A stretch of DNA of 64,000 nt, from NCBI GenBank assembly GCA_022749755.1, contig CM040445.1, forward strand, positions 8,391,182-8,455,181, in the 5' to 3' direction. Both the position numbers and the translations under genes were made by a program. Below the pieces are notes generated by a model. That model was not told the DNA's origin, searched no databases, and saw only the letters and a list, made by a program, of their open reading frames with translations. The stretch is from Azadirachta indica. Taxonomy: Eukaryota > Streptophyta > Magnoliopsida > Sapindales > Meliaceae. This document shows positions 37,625 to 47,821 of this stretch, one piece after another; positions within the stretch are counted from its first letter, which is position 1; every line of letters starts with the position of its first letter.

Positions 37625-37818
37625 AGAGTTTGAATTTGTTAAAGTATAGAGTAATAAGAAAAGTGAAAAAAGTGACTTTCGTAAAAATAAAATGAAAGTG
37701 GGCTATTAAGAGCAATTTAGTTCAAAAAAATATATTTTGAATTAGATTGATAAAATTTTTTTATAAGAACTATTTACGTAAATTTAAAAAAATTTAAGAG
37801 TCATTTAGAAAAGTTTCC
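37625..37818 (-). repeat. Right terminal inverted repeat of MULE
   Basis: Reverse complement starts GGAAACTTTTCTAAATGACT and pairs with 27078-27270. The terminal GGAAA is better kept here than on the left. Confidence 0.88.
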
Positions 37819-37980
37819 TTTTTTATTTGTTTTGTAGAAGAATATATAAGATTAAAATCCACATTCTAAGCAAAATCTTAAATTAAGAAATATTTTAGTG
37901 TAACCTACCTAAATTTTTCTACTTTTCTTTTGTTAGTTTTGTTTGTGTTTTTTATTAAGAATTTAGAAATTTAAATTTAA

Positions 37981-38905
37981 GGAAATTTTCTTAAAATAAC
38001 CTCTTTTTTTTCCCATCTTACCAAAGCAACTCTCTTCTAATAATTTATACCAAATTAATCCAAAATTTTTTTTTTTGGACCCATTTGTTCCTGACGCGCC
38101 ATTATACCCAAAAGCACCAATTTTCCCCTTCTTTTCCATATTCTTTCTCTTTCATTCTTCACAAACTCTAATTCAATTTGTTAAACTGCAAGTGCATGCC
38201 AAAATCTCTCAAATCACCACATTTCCAATAAAATCGACAGTAGACACAAAGGAGGCAACATATATTCTTATTTCATTGAGTTATAAGAATTTGAGGAAAT
38301 TTATTATATATTTGAATGTTGAAAAAATCATAATGTTATGTAATTTGTTTTAATATATTCATCATTTTAAGAGAATATAATATTTAATTGGGTTGTTATA
38401 CGTGATGCTTGAAATATATTACGTATGATTTTTTTCAATGAAAGTAATTAATTAAGGTTGAGAATGAATTGAGTTCATTTTTAAACAGCATGTTGTACTT
38501 GAAATTGGTTTTTGACCGATGTAAAAATATTTTCAATTGAGGTTTTGCCTTACTTGAAAATAACTTTCGAGTAAGGTTCTTTTTATATTGTGCCTGGAAA
38601 TTGGTTTCAATATATGCTTTAGTGGGACCAAATATTTATGTAGTTTATTTGACTAATATTCAAGTGTGGATGATTTTGTCACCATGACAGATTGTGGGTT
38701 ACATCGTTGGCTAGTGTGGAGAATTACATCAATGGAAGGGTGCGAGTGTTACCTGTACAAGGAAACATCAACTATCAATAGTTATCACAAATCATTTTAT
38801 GTATTCCTTCAAACGGATCCTACAAAATTAGAAATTGTATCAAAAGGAAGTTTATATAATTTGAGAATTATCGATTTCACCTATTTTGGCGAATATTCTC
38901 AATGA
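37981..38905 (+). mobile_element. Truncated second MULE, transposase-side end
   Basis: Begins GGAAATTTTCTTAAAATAAC at 37981, with the same layout of words as the other MULE ends (ACCAAATTAATCCAAAAT follows). GTAAGG/CTTACT word repeats follow at 38535-38580. A coding-like stretch (38665-38905) has GRVRVLPVQGNINYQ in one frame, reminiscent of a MULE transposase N-terminus. The order TIR, subterminal words, first exon is the same as at the right end of the complete MULE, mirrored. No right end was found, so it is a fragment. Confidence 0.65.
38665..38905 (+). pseudogene. Possible MULE transposase N-terminal exon fragment
   Basis: Two overlapping frames look coding-like. One is an open frame of 79 residues (VDDFVTMTDCGLHRWLVW near its start). 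The other reads ENYINGRVRVLPVQGNINYQ, a stop, then SQIILCIPSNGSYKIRN. The second resembles the N-terminal module of plant MULE transposases (GGRIxV..V..MxYxxL..). I rely mostly on its position after the terminal and subterminal repeats. Confidence 0.4.
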
Positions 38906-39479
38906 TGGTGATGTTTTGTCTTGTGTACCTAAACAATTTTATTGCATACCAATCATTCACTGCTATAAATTACTTTTGATCACATAGTTAGGGGTGAAAT
39001 TAAGCAACCTACAATGCCCTCTCTTTATACTTTTCAGCCAATCATTTTAAAAGTTTCAAGTATGACCAATAAAATTCAACATCAACTATTTTCTCGCATT
39101 CTTCAACAAAATATAAACAGTACTAAGGTTTCTAATATTCAAATACTAAAATAGAAATTACATCAAAATTATACAATACAAACTTCTGCATCTATAATTA
39201 CATAAAATTCCAAAATAGGAAAGTCCTCATCCTAGAGTACCCTGTATTTTCTACTTATCAAGTCTCCAACATTACTTAAAACTTGAAAAGTAGGTTGAGT
39301 TAATACCCAGTAAATATTTACATACAAATGCGATTTTAAGAAAATAAAAAAATTCTCATGTAAAATACTTTCTGACTCCAAACAATAAAATTAATAAAAT
39401 ATCATGAAAACTTTCCAAAGCCAATATTTTTAAAAATATCATAAACACATTTATTTCTTTATTAATTCAATTAATTCAT

Positions 39480-39625
39480 TCCATGTCTATTTTTGGGACG
39501 TTGTTCCTAATGATTATCGCTCATAACTAGCAATAAGTACTTTTAGGGCATATTTTTCAGAGATTATCGTACATAACCAAATGTATTTTTGGGGTATTAT
39601 TCTCAGAGACTCTTGCACAGATTTA
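39480..39625. repeat. Degenerate tandem repeat, about 50-bp unit
   Basis: Three units sharing TTTTTGGG(A/G), GATTATCG or GACTCTTG, and CATAACNA words. This style is seen in parts of plant LTRs. Confidence 0.55.
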
Positions 39626-39789
39626 ATCTTAACGAGTTTTCATCAAGCGACTGAAATCATATCTAAAATCACCGGTGCTACCATCAACCATGGCCATCGC
39701 ATTTCCATTTACCAATTCATGTCCATATTTATATTATTGCAATAATTTCACATTTGTTTTAAACATGACATTCACAACAACATTTACAA

Positions 39790-39930
39790 ATTTGTGAAAA
39801 TATAACATTTTCCATAAAATCGTCCATGCACACAAACATGAAAAATATGACATTTTCATAGAAGTCATCCATTTACATAAAACTAGAAATATGATATTGT
39901 CATAGAAATCATCCATTTACATAAACACGA
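39790..39930. repeat. Tandem repeat, about 46-bp unit, three copies
   Basis: Units contain GAAATATGACATTTTCATAG, then AAATCATCCATTTACATAAA, with scattered changes. The repeat produces a chance minus-strand frame (39734-39916), which I do not call. Confidence 0.75.
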
Positions 39931-40894
39931 CACGTGTTGACACACTTTTCTCATTATATTTGCAAAGATTACCTTCATACAAAAGTTTTTATATAAACTC
40001 GGTTCATAAAACAATTAATAGGATTAGCCTGTGACCATTTAGGAAATTCATAAATATTCATCAAAATTTTAAATGTAATAAAACACTATACTTCTCAGTT
40101 TTAAAACTAAAATCTATCAAATGTATATAAATACCTACCTAAATAGTGTATGTTAAATCTTTAGAGTTCTTTGATTTGTCTTTTCTCTCCCAATCTCTCT
40201 CCCTCATATCAATTTAATGACAACAGGTAATAATCCAAAATTAATTATCTAACGAAATATACTATTTCATGACTGAGTATTTTACTTATGAACAAAATAT
40301 TGTTAAGCTTAAATATTTGTGAAAAAGAACCTTAACTTTGATGAATTTGTGTGTTTGTGTACAAGGAAGCAAGAAATGCATAATTGAGGAGAATTTGGTG
40401 ATCTTGGGTTAAAGCAGCAGAAATAGATGTGCTGAATATGTGTTACTAAAATGATTATAACCTCATCTATACAACTCGAAATTACGTGTCATTTGTTACA
40501 TTGAAAGCTACACATCCGAAGCTTTAATTTGATAGGTATGGCCATGCCATGCTTTCTTACTCTAAGTAACCAATAGCAAAGAGGGGAGGCAAAAGGCAAG
40601 GCGTAGCTGCGCCACTCTTCGTATACCCACTACATGGCTACATTGCAACATAGCACGCCCACGCCTTTTTTTATGTCAATGATGCCTTTGAATGCAATTT
40701 TGGTTGTTGGATCAAACTTGGATGGTTGGATCTTGCTAAAATTAGAGGGTTTTATGCTTTCTTATGGGTAGTCATTTTCAAGTATGAAAAAGGGATTTTA
40801 GAGTGAGAAACACATGAAGAAGAGATGGGTTGAATTTTATAGTGAGAGAAGTTTGGAGTTTAACAGTTTCTTAAAAATTCTGGGATTCTTGAAG

Positions 40895-41535
40895 AATTGG
40901 AGCCTTGGAGCATCTCTTAATCTAGTTTTTGGTTTTCCTTCATCTTATCTTGTGAAATTTATATTTTGTAATATTATTTTAGACTAAGTTTACATTTATG
41001 AATTTCTTGATGATAATTCTAATGGATTTTTCTATGTAAGGCTTACTTTTATATTTTAGGAACTTGATGTAACTTATTTGAGCTATGTATTGACTGATTG
41101 GCATTTTGTTAATGTTAATACTATTTTTTTCACTTGTGTTTACCTATGCTTAATGCTCCTACTCTTTTTATTTTAATGAATTAGTTGATTGATGATGAAT
41201 AAATTGTTTTTTAGGAGAGATTAATTTGTTTATCAAATTAACAAAATTTAGGTAGTTATAAGGTCAGAAGGAGATCAACACCTACATAATCAAATTTATG
41301 CTTAGGATCTTATGAGATTGGGAGGTGATCAATTCCTTGGTAGTTAATTACGAGTAGACAATAATGAATGTGTAATCTAATCACGTTAGATAGACATATC
41401 AGCATGGTTAATTATATATAGGACTTTGTTTGGCACTTGAAAGAGGAAACGAGGTTATTTTATAACCTGTGATTAGTGAATTGAATCAAAATACATTAAC
41501 AATTGCTAATTAAGAAAAAAACATGGTGTTAAATA
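40895..41535 (+). repeat. Direct repeat of LTR relic, copy 1
   Basis: Starts GAGCCTTGGAGCATCTCTTA and shares long words with 42455-43080, such as ACATTTATGAATTTCTTGAT and GTGTTTACCTATGCTTAATG. Confidence 0.85.
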
Positions 41536-42454
41536 AGTGAATTCAAGACCCTAATATTATTATCATAGAAATTACCATTTCTTAATTTAGTTTGTTATTT
41601 GATTATGTTTTTATGTTTATTTCATGAAATTAGGTTGCTTAGACAAAATTAAGTTACCATAGCCATAATTCTTAACTTTGATTCAAAAATTCAATTCTCG
41701 TAAGACGATATTTTTACTTGTCATTTTATTACTTGTTATGACCTGTGTACTTGTGGTCACATGCATATACACATAGCGTTGTTGTAAACAAGTTTTTGGC
41801 ACCATTACGAGAGATTGAAAAATTTGAAGTATTTTGCTAATATTGTGGTTGAGTAAGTTGATCTTAATTTAGAATTTTATTTTCTTAACTAATATTGAAT
41901 AATTCTTATTGAAGGGTCTGTCTAAAGATGTTAAGCTTAGCACTACTTAGGAGGCAACTCAAGATGTACAAGAAGGAAAGCATGAATTTTGTGACATTTG
42001 AATTTAGTTATCCAATTTAGGTGTTATCTCTTCATTTTCCTTCTATTTGCATTGTTAGTATTCTATTCTACTTCTAACTTTAGTTAATCTATTCATTGCA
42101 TGATCTTTAGTTTCAAACATTGAGGACAGTGTTAGATTTAAGAATAAGGGTGGGGTTGCTTTAAGTAGATTTTTGTGATAATTTTTTTCACGTTTGTTTT
42201 TAGTTTTTGAGTTGCCTCCTTACTTAGTAACAAGTTTTGGAAATGATTTATGCATGGTCAACTTGAATTAATGAGATGTTAAGTGAAAATCATAATTTTA
42301 TCCTTACAATAACTAAGTTTTGTTTGTTTATGCCCCTACTTTATATGTACTTCATTTCACAATTGATCTGAATCTTGATTTGATGAATCCACATAATTAT
42401 AGAATGATATACAAGATAGTGTAAACTCTTATAACTATTTGCATGAGGTTTTGA

Positions 42455-43080
42455 GCCATAGAGCATCTCTCAATATAAGTTTTTTCTTTTCCTTCATTTT
42501 ATCTCTTGAATTTATATTGTATAATATTGTTTTACACTATGCTTACATTTATGAATTTCTTGATGATAATTTTTATGGATTTTTCTATGTTAGGCTTAAT
42601 TTTATATTTTAGGAACTTGATTAGCTTATTTGAACTATGTATTGATTGTTTAGTATTTTGTTAATGTTAGTACAATCTTATTCACTTGTGTTTACCTATG
42701 CTTAATGCCCTTAATTTGTTAATTGATGAATTATTTTATTGATGATGAATAAATTGATTCTTAGGAGAGATTAATTTGTTTATTGGATTAAGGAAACATC
42801 ATTTAGATAGTTGTGAGACCAAAAGGAGATCAACACTTAGATACTTCAATTGACACTTAGGATATTGTCAAAGCGAAAGGTGATCAAGTCCTTTATAGTT
42901 GACTATGTGTAGAGCGTAATGAATTTGTAATTTAACTGAGTCAAATAGGAAAATTGACATGGTTAGTTATGCATAAGAATTTGTTCGACTGGGAGAGGGA
43001 ACAAGGTTATTTTATAACTCGTGATTAGTGAATTGAATTGAAATACATTAACAGTTGTTAATTTTGAAAAAACTAGGGAA
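42455..43080 (+). repeat. Direct repeat of LTR relic, copy 2
   Basis: Same orientation as copy 1 but ends earlier: the continuation 41536-41790 of copy 1 has no counterpart, so this side is truncated. Confidence 0.85.
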
Positions 43081-43632
43081 TGAATTAACAATCATAAAAT
43101 ACAGGAGACACAACAGCTGTGACAGTAAAGCTCCTGAAAGTTGCTCCACAAAATTATACTGTCCCACATCTTCTCGTCTTTAAACTGAAACATATTGGTA
43201 AATTAAGCATCTAAATATCATATATTCATGCAACAATGTATAACCTCTTCTTTGAACTCAAATACACAATCTAAAACACCTATAATTCCATTATCCAATT
43301 TATAAGCATTCTATTATTAAAACTATAAATATGTACTTCAAATTTAGATGCATTATAGATGTGCATAGAAGGGCTTGTTGAATATACTAAAAATCATATA
43401 AGGATAACGTAGTATAACCCTTTTAACTTTTAGGGAAAGACCAAATACCCACTTAGGTTTCTAGAGCCTCCTTGAATTTTGAGGAAGTAAGAAGATACCC
43501 TCATCAACTCAACTTCCATTAGGTTTAAACAGTTAAAATATTATTATTTTAATCCTTAAACGTTATCACAATAACAAAATAGAATAATTTTCTCTTTATT
43601 AACAATCTAATTCTTGTTATTTATAAATATTA

Positions 43633-44447
43633 ATAGGGATGGCCACAAGTTGGGGTCCTTGATCCCTAACCCCGTCCTCGATTGGGCTAGGGATCCCTAG
43701 CTCTTCCTTAGCCCGATTTAACCTTATTTGACTGTTTGGGCTATTGTTGTCGACTACTATTGATTGCCATTAACAACCATCTAATGTCACCCATTTCGAT
43801 CATAATAAATCATTCAATTCTTACTGAACTCTTTATGCATTGGTATAATCACTATTATACTTTTAGCAACTTTTCATAGTAGATTTGAAATTAAATTTTT
43901 AGTACATAAAATATTCAACTAAGATTTATAGTGAACGGTTGCTTAAATAATGATGGTGTTACACCATTACGTAGAGCATTTCAATAAGAATTTAAATAAT
44001 ATTTACGGTAGCCTAAATGGATGACATTAGATAATGGTCAATAGCGTTTAGTAATAACTCAAACAAAGATGTTAAAGTATTATAATTTATAAAGAATTTA
44101 ATTGATTAAATTAAAAAATTATAAACTTTTATGAAGCTCTTATTTTATTAAATTAAAAATTGTAAACTTTTATAAAGAACTTAATTGATTAAAATAAAGC
44201 ACTATTATACTATTATAATAATAATTTATCAAATGAAATGGATGCACGGGTAATTAATAAAATAAATTTGAATTTTGTTGTAAGGAATGCGTATAGGCCA
44301 GAGAAAGAGGCCTATCCCTATTTCAGCCCAATTTAAAATGAGGATTGGCTTTAATCATCATCCTTGGTGTGTTTCCTGTTTAAGCTTAAAATTTAGGCAT
44401 AGTCCTTAGCCCTGCAGGAATTTTTGCCATTCCTACATATTAGGGGC
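43633..44447. mobile_element. hAT-like nonautonomous element
   Basis: Left end ATAGGGATGGCCACAAG and right end complement GTAGGAATGGCAAAAATTCC are imperfect inverted repeats of the AGGGATGGCA type. Both ends are GC-richer than the middle and contain AGGGATCCC-like words. Flanks share ATATTA. No coding content. Class by ends only. Confidence 0.5.
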
Positions 44448-45682
44448 TAAAATGTGAAACTTAAAAAGGTTTATTTTATTTTGTTATTTTTAAAACTTTT
44501 GGAAATAAAAATATTATTTGTTTAAATTAAAATGATGAAAGTAAATTTGGATAAAATTAAATGGTGTTATATAAGCAAAGTAATGTGTTTTTAGTTGCAT
44601 TCATCAAAATTAAAAGTAAAAGAAATTAAAATGGCTTCAAATGACATCGTTTTGGTTTGTGATACTATACTCTTAGTGAAACATGATACTTATTACCTAG
44701 TATCAATGAATCATCATGATACACTTCTCTTGTTTGGCCAAAAAAAAAAAATATCTTTTTATTTAACTGGCTTAATTTTTCAAAAGTATCATGAACTTGG
44801 TATTATTGGTGGTCATTTTTAGGTAGTGTGAGGATCCGGCTCTTTGCTTCAAGTTTGGTATTATTTCTTTGAGTGTGAATTATTCCAAATACGAAAAGTT
44901 ATTTACCAGTGAGTCAGGATACTAAAACAATAATTCAATGGTGACATTCTTACTAAAATATGCATGAAAATTTGGAAATAGTTAGTGATGTCCATAAGTT
45001 TGAAAGTGATTTTGTGTTGGGTATCCTTCGAGAATGAATATGGTTTTTATCTTATTGCATACTTTCTTTATACTATATATGTACTTTTAATACAAAAAAC
45101 TAGTATACTTACTGAGTTAATATTTTTATAGTTTGTTGTGATTTCCAAATAATTGATGTTGTATGCATAGTGGATTTGCTAGAGCTTCTACTACCCTTTT
45201 GTTTCCCACAATTATGATGTTTACATTGTGTTTAATTTATTATCAGTAGACTTCCTATTTTGAGACTTGTTTTTATTGATATTTATAAACTACTTGTTTC
45301 GATTATTGTATTCATAAAATTTTAAATAGTAATACGTTTTCTTAGTCATATTATTGTTTGTTATATTTAACAGTTATTTGATAATTCCCATACATCTTTA
45401 GAAGTAATTAAAAATAATAAAAAATTATTTGTAACTTATGATGCATTTGAATTTGCAGCTTTATATAGTTAATTACACGATTCAAAATCAAAATTATAAT
45501 GAACAAAGTTTGTCTTTTCTTTGTGAGAAACATCATCTCAACTAGTAAATGACTGGAAACGAGGGAGGAAATTTTATTAAAGAAAGGAAGGTATATTTCC
45601 TAAGGATGGCAATTTGGCGGGAAAGAGGTAGGGAGACGCCTTTTTGATTTCATTTTAATCCCCATTGTCCACATCATATATA

Positions 45683-45895
45683 GGAATGTTTAGCAACTCT
45701 ATATTCTTACACATATGTTTACATCAATCACTAACTGTTAAATCTAAGCACTTCTAATGATTGAGATTAAATCTAATACATGTAATTAATGCATAATTAA
45801 TATACTATAATTAATGCACATGTTAGATTCAATATCAACCATTGGAGGTGCCTAAATCTAATAGTTCACAGAATTTTTTTTGTGTATATATATAG
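45683..45895. mobile_element. Fold-back MITE, unit 1
   Basis: An imperfect palindrome of about 210 bp. The left arm CTAACTGTTAAATCTAAGCA pairs with the right arm near 45850-45870, with the centre near 45790. It lies in the block absent from copy B. Confidence 0.7.
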
Positions 45896-46120
45896 GATAG
45901 ATCTGGAGTCTCATATTTTTACATTTACATTATTTGTAGGCCGTTTGATCTATACACTTCCAACTGTTAAAATTGAATATAATACTTATAATTAATGCAT
46001 TATTAATATATCATAATTAATACATATATCAAATTTAATCTCAATCGTTAGAAATATATAGATCTAAAGGTCTATAAATGATTGTAAACATGGGTGTAAA
46101 AATATGAGATTTTCGATCGT
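45896..46120. mobile_element. Fold-back MITE, unit 2
   Basis: A related palindrome of about 225 bp. AGTCTCATATTTTTACATTT at 45908 pairs with the complement near 46090-46115. Centre words match unit 1 (TAATTAATGCATTATTAATA). Confidence 0.75.
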
Positions 46121-46176
46121 TATCTTATATGTGTATATGTGTAAGCGTGCATGTGTAAGCGTGAGTGTCTCTGTAC

Positions 46177-46180
<4 letters not shown>

Positions 46181-46214
<34 letters not shown>
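46181..46214. repeat. GT microsatellite
   Basis: 17 GT units. It creates a false minus-strand frame with alternating Thr-His. Confidence 0.97.
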
Positions 46215-46217
<3 letters not shown>

Positions 46218-47010
46218 CATTCAAGAAATGAAATAGGACTTGGTTGAGGAGTACTAAACTGTTCTCTACCTTATTAATAATATGATGATTAATCTTTTCT
46301 ATCTTCACATTATCCTAATTTTACACTATCTCGAAGGACCCAAAACCCACAAGGATTTTGCCATCCGAGATATTTCCTTGCAACTTCCTTTGTCACATTT
46401 GATTTTTGAATTATGTAGTATAAAGGTGGAGGTAAAAAGTAAAGAAAATTGCCTAATTCATCTCATTTTATATCATTCCTTTATGATAAGTGTAAAAGGC
46501 CAGAAATTTGATTGCGTTTTTGTCTTCTTTAAACTAATTTTGTAACTACTATTGTTTCTACTTAATATATAATTGACCAAGGCTCTGATGACAAAACCAA
46601 CATTATGTTACATCGTTTAACATTAATTTTGTACATAAAAGGATGAAACATTATTGATATAGTTAATGTGAAAAATATTTAATACTATATCATGATATTT
46701 TTATACAAATTAACATGATAAGTTATTGTAATTAATGCCTCAGAAGATAGCTTAAATGAAAGGCTGTGAAATGATGAAACTACTTCATCTAGCCCTTCTG
46801 TCTGTCATCAATCTTCATTTATATCTTTTAACATCGTCGGCTAAGTGTTTTAATCCAATTTTCTATTTATAAGAATTTAGAAGACATATAATAATTTTGA
46901 ATCCATCATATATAGACATCAAATTCCAAAAAAGACAAAAGAGAAAGAAAATTAGCTATACAAAGTTAGTTTGTACACTCTATACCAATGTCTAAAGGCA
47001 GTATGTTGTA

Positions 47011-47270
47011 CTAACTACTCTTCTCTTTCTCTAGCTTTTCTGAAAACTTAGAATACAATAGACCAAAATAAAAGACAATAGGCCAAAAAGCAATTTTGAC
47101 CGGATTGTCAACATGTCGACGGAGCAAAACATAACTGATTGTTGCAAAAATGCATTGACAAACGGTACAAATCAAACCTACTATATCGATGAAGTTTCTA
47201 AAAGGCTTCTCTAATGGATAATATAACCATGGCAATGTACTCCTCCATTTCCACTTAACATTCTCCTTTC
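47011..47270 (-). pseudogene. 3' part of a two-pass membrane protein ORF
   Basis: Reading upstream past the first candidate start, the open frame gives WKWRSTLPWLYYPLEKPFRN, then VGLICTVCQCIFATISYVLL (a membrane segment), RRHVDNPVKIAF, a second hydrophobic stretch WPIVFYFGLLYSKF, and a charged tail EKLEKEKSS. A stop lies just upstream in frame, so only the C-terminal part or last exon is seen. The same peptide end is kept at 63884-64000 with conservative changes. I do not recognise the family. It follows the NB-ARC pseudogene on the same strand, so it may be its last exon or a separate gene. Confidence 0.5.
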
Positions 47271-47471
47271 AACTTTTCCAAAAGAACTTGGCAATGCACA
47301 AAAGCATGGCTAAAATGACATTGACATGCTCGCGAGTGCATATTGAGGTTTTTGAATAGAAGAAATTTGTTCACAAATAGTTGACGAAATTTTCAGGACG
47401 AAGTCAAGAATTACAAAGATCTTCTTTACATCAATCTATTCAAAAAAATTATGTCTCAAGGGAGTTTAAGC

Positions 47472-47472
<1 letters not shown>

Positions 47473-47522
<50 letters not shown>
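47473..47522. repeat. CA then TA microsatellite
   Basis: 20 CA units followed by about 5 TA units. Confidence 0.97.
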
Positions 47523-47821
47523 GCATACATATATACAAACTGCATTTTTTAGTGCTAGAAATATAATTGGCAATATTGAAAATCAAAACTACATATAAGA
47601 ATTTTTCGGATAAATTGGCATGTTCAATGTATTATATACTTTAATTTTAGGAAGATAAGGTATTATATAACCTCAAAATATATATTTTTTAATAGAATAT
47701 GACTCCCCTTCCTAGGATTCTAATAGAAAAATTTCATTGTACATCATCTTGTATATAAGTACATGCATGAAAATATCGAAAGAAAAGAAAAGAAATGAAA
47801 AGAACGTACTGCATTATATGT

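Larger units (their letters stand above)
27078..37818. mobile_element. Full-length Mutator-like element with Ulp1 and MURA genes
   Basis: A 10.7-kb unit bounded by long terminal inverted repeats (27078-27270 and about 37625-37818). It carries a DUF1985/Ulp1-protease gene on the plus strand and a MURA-type transposase on the minus strand, so the genes converge. Both are lightly broken. Ulp1-bearing MULEs are known in plants (the Kaonashi, or KI, group of Arabidopsis and relatives elsewhere). The flanks, T-rich at 27069-27077 and TTTTTTATT at 37819-37827, would be a 9-bp target duplication with one mismatch, but low complexity makes that weak. Confidence 0.9.
40430..43080 (+). mobile_element. 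Relic of Ty3-type LTR element (Athila/Tat-like signatures)
   Basis: Two direct repeats (40895-41535 and 42455-43080) enclose a short internal part. Its start carries an eroded form of the motif usual just after Athila/Tat 5' LTRs (AGTTTTTGGCACCATTACGA at 41791, normally TTTTTGGCGCCGTTGCCGG). Further on, CATTGAGGACAGTGTTAGAT near 42119 then AAGGGTGGGG resembles the conserved pre-LTR segment of the same group. Only about 350 bp lie between the two signals, so all coding DNA is gone. No target duplication was found and the limits are approximate. Confidence 0.6.
44961..47130. repeat. Duplicated segment, copy A
   Basis: Matches 62714-64000 in the same orientation, with clear colinearity from ATGAAAATTTGGAAATAGTT through TCATCTCAACTAGTAAATGA to CGGATTGTCAACATGTCGAC. 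Copy A is about 880 bp longer because of a block at about 45600-46490. It holds the 3' end of the membrane ORF at 47011. Copy B runs off the window, so the duplication is probably longer. Confidence 0.88.

Noticed and set aside
38075..38353. 92-residue plus-strand frame
   Set aside because: Lies in the terminal region of the truncated MULE, with no domain or start context.
44595..44822. 75-residue plus-strand frame
   Set aside because: No recognisable domain and no copy in the duplicated segment.
46120..46308. Minus-strand frame with Thr-His repeat
   Set aside because: Direct translation of the GT microsatellite.
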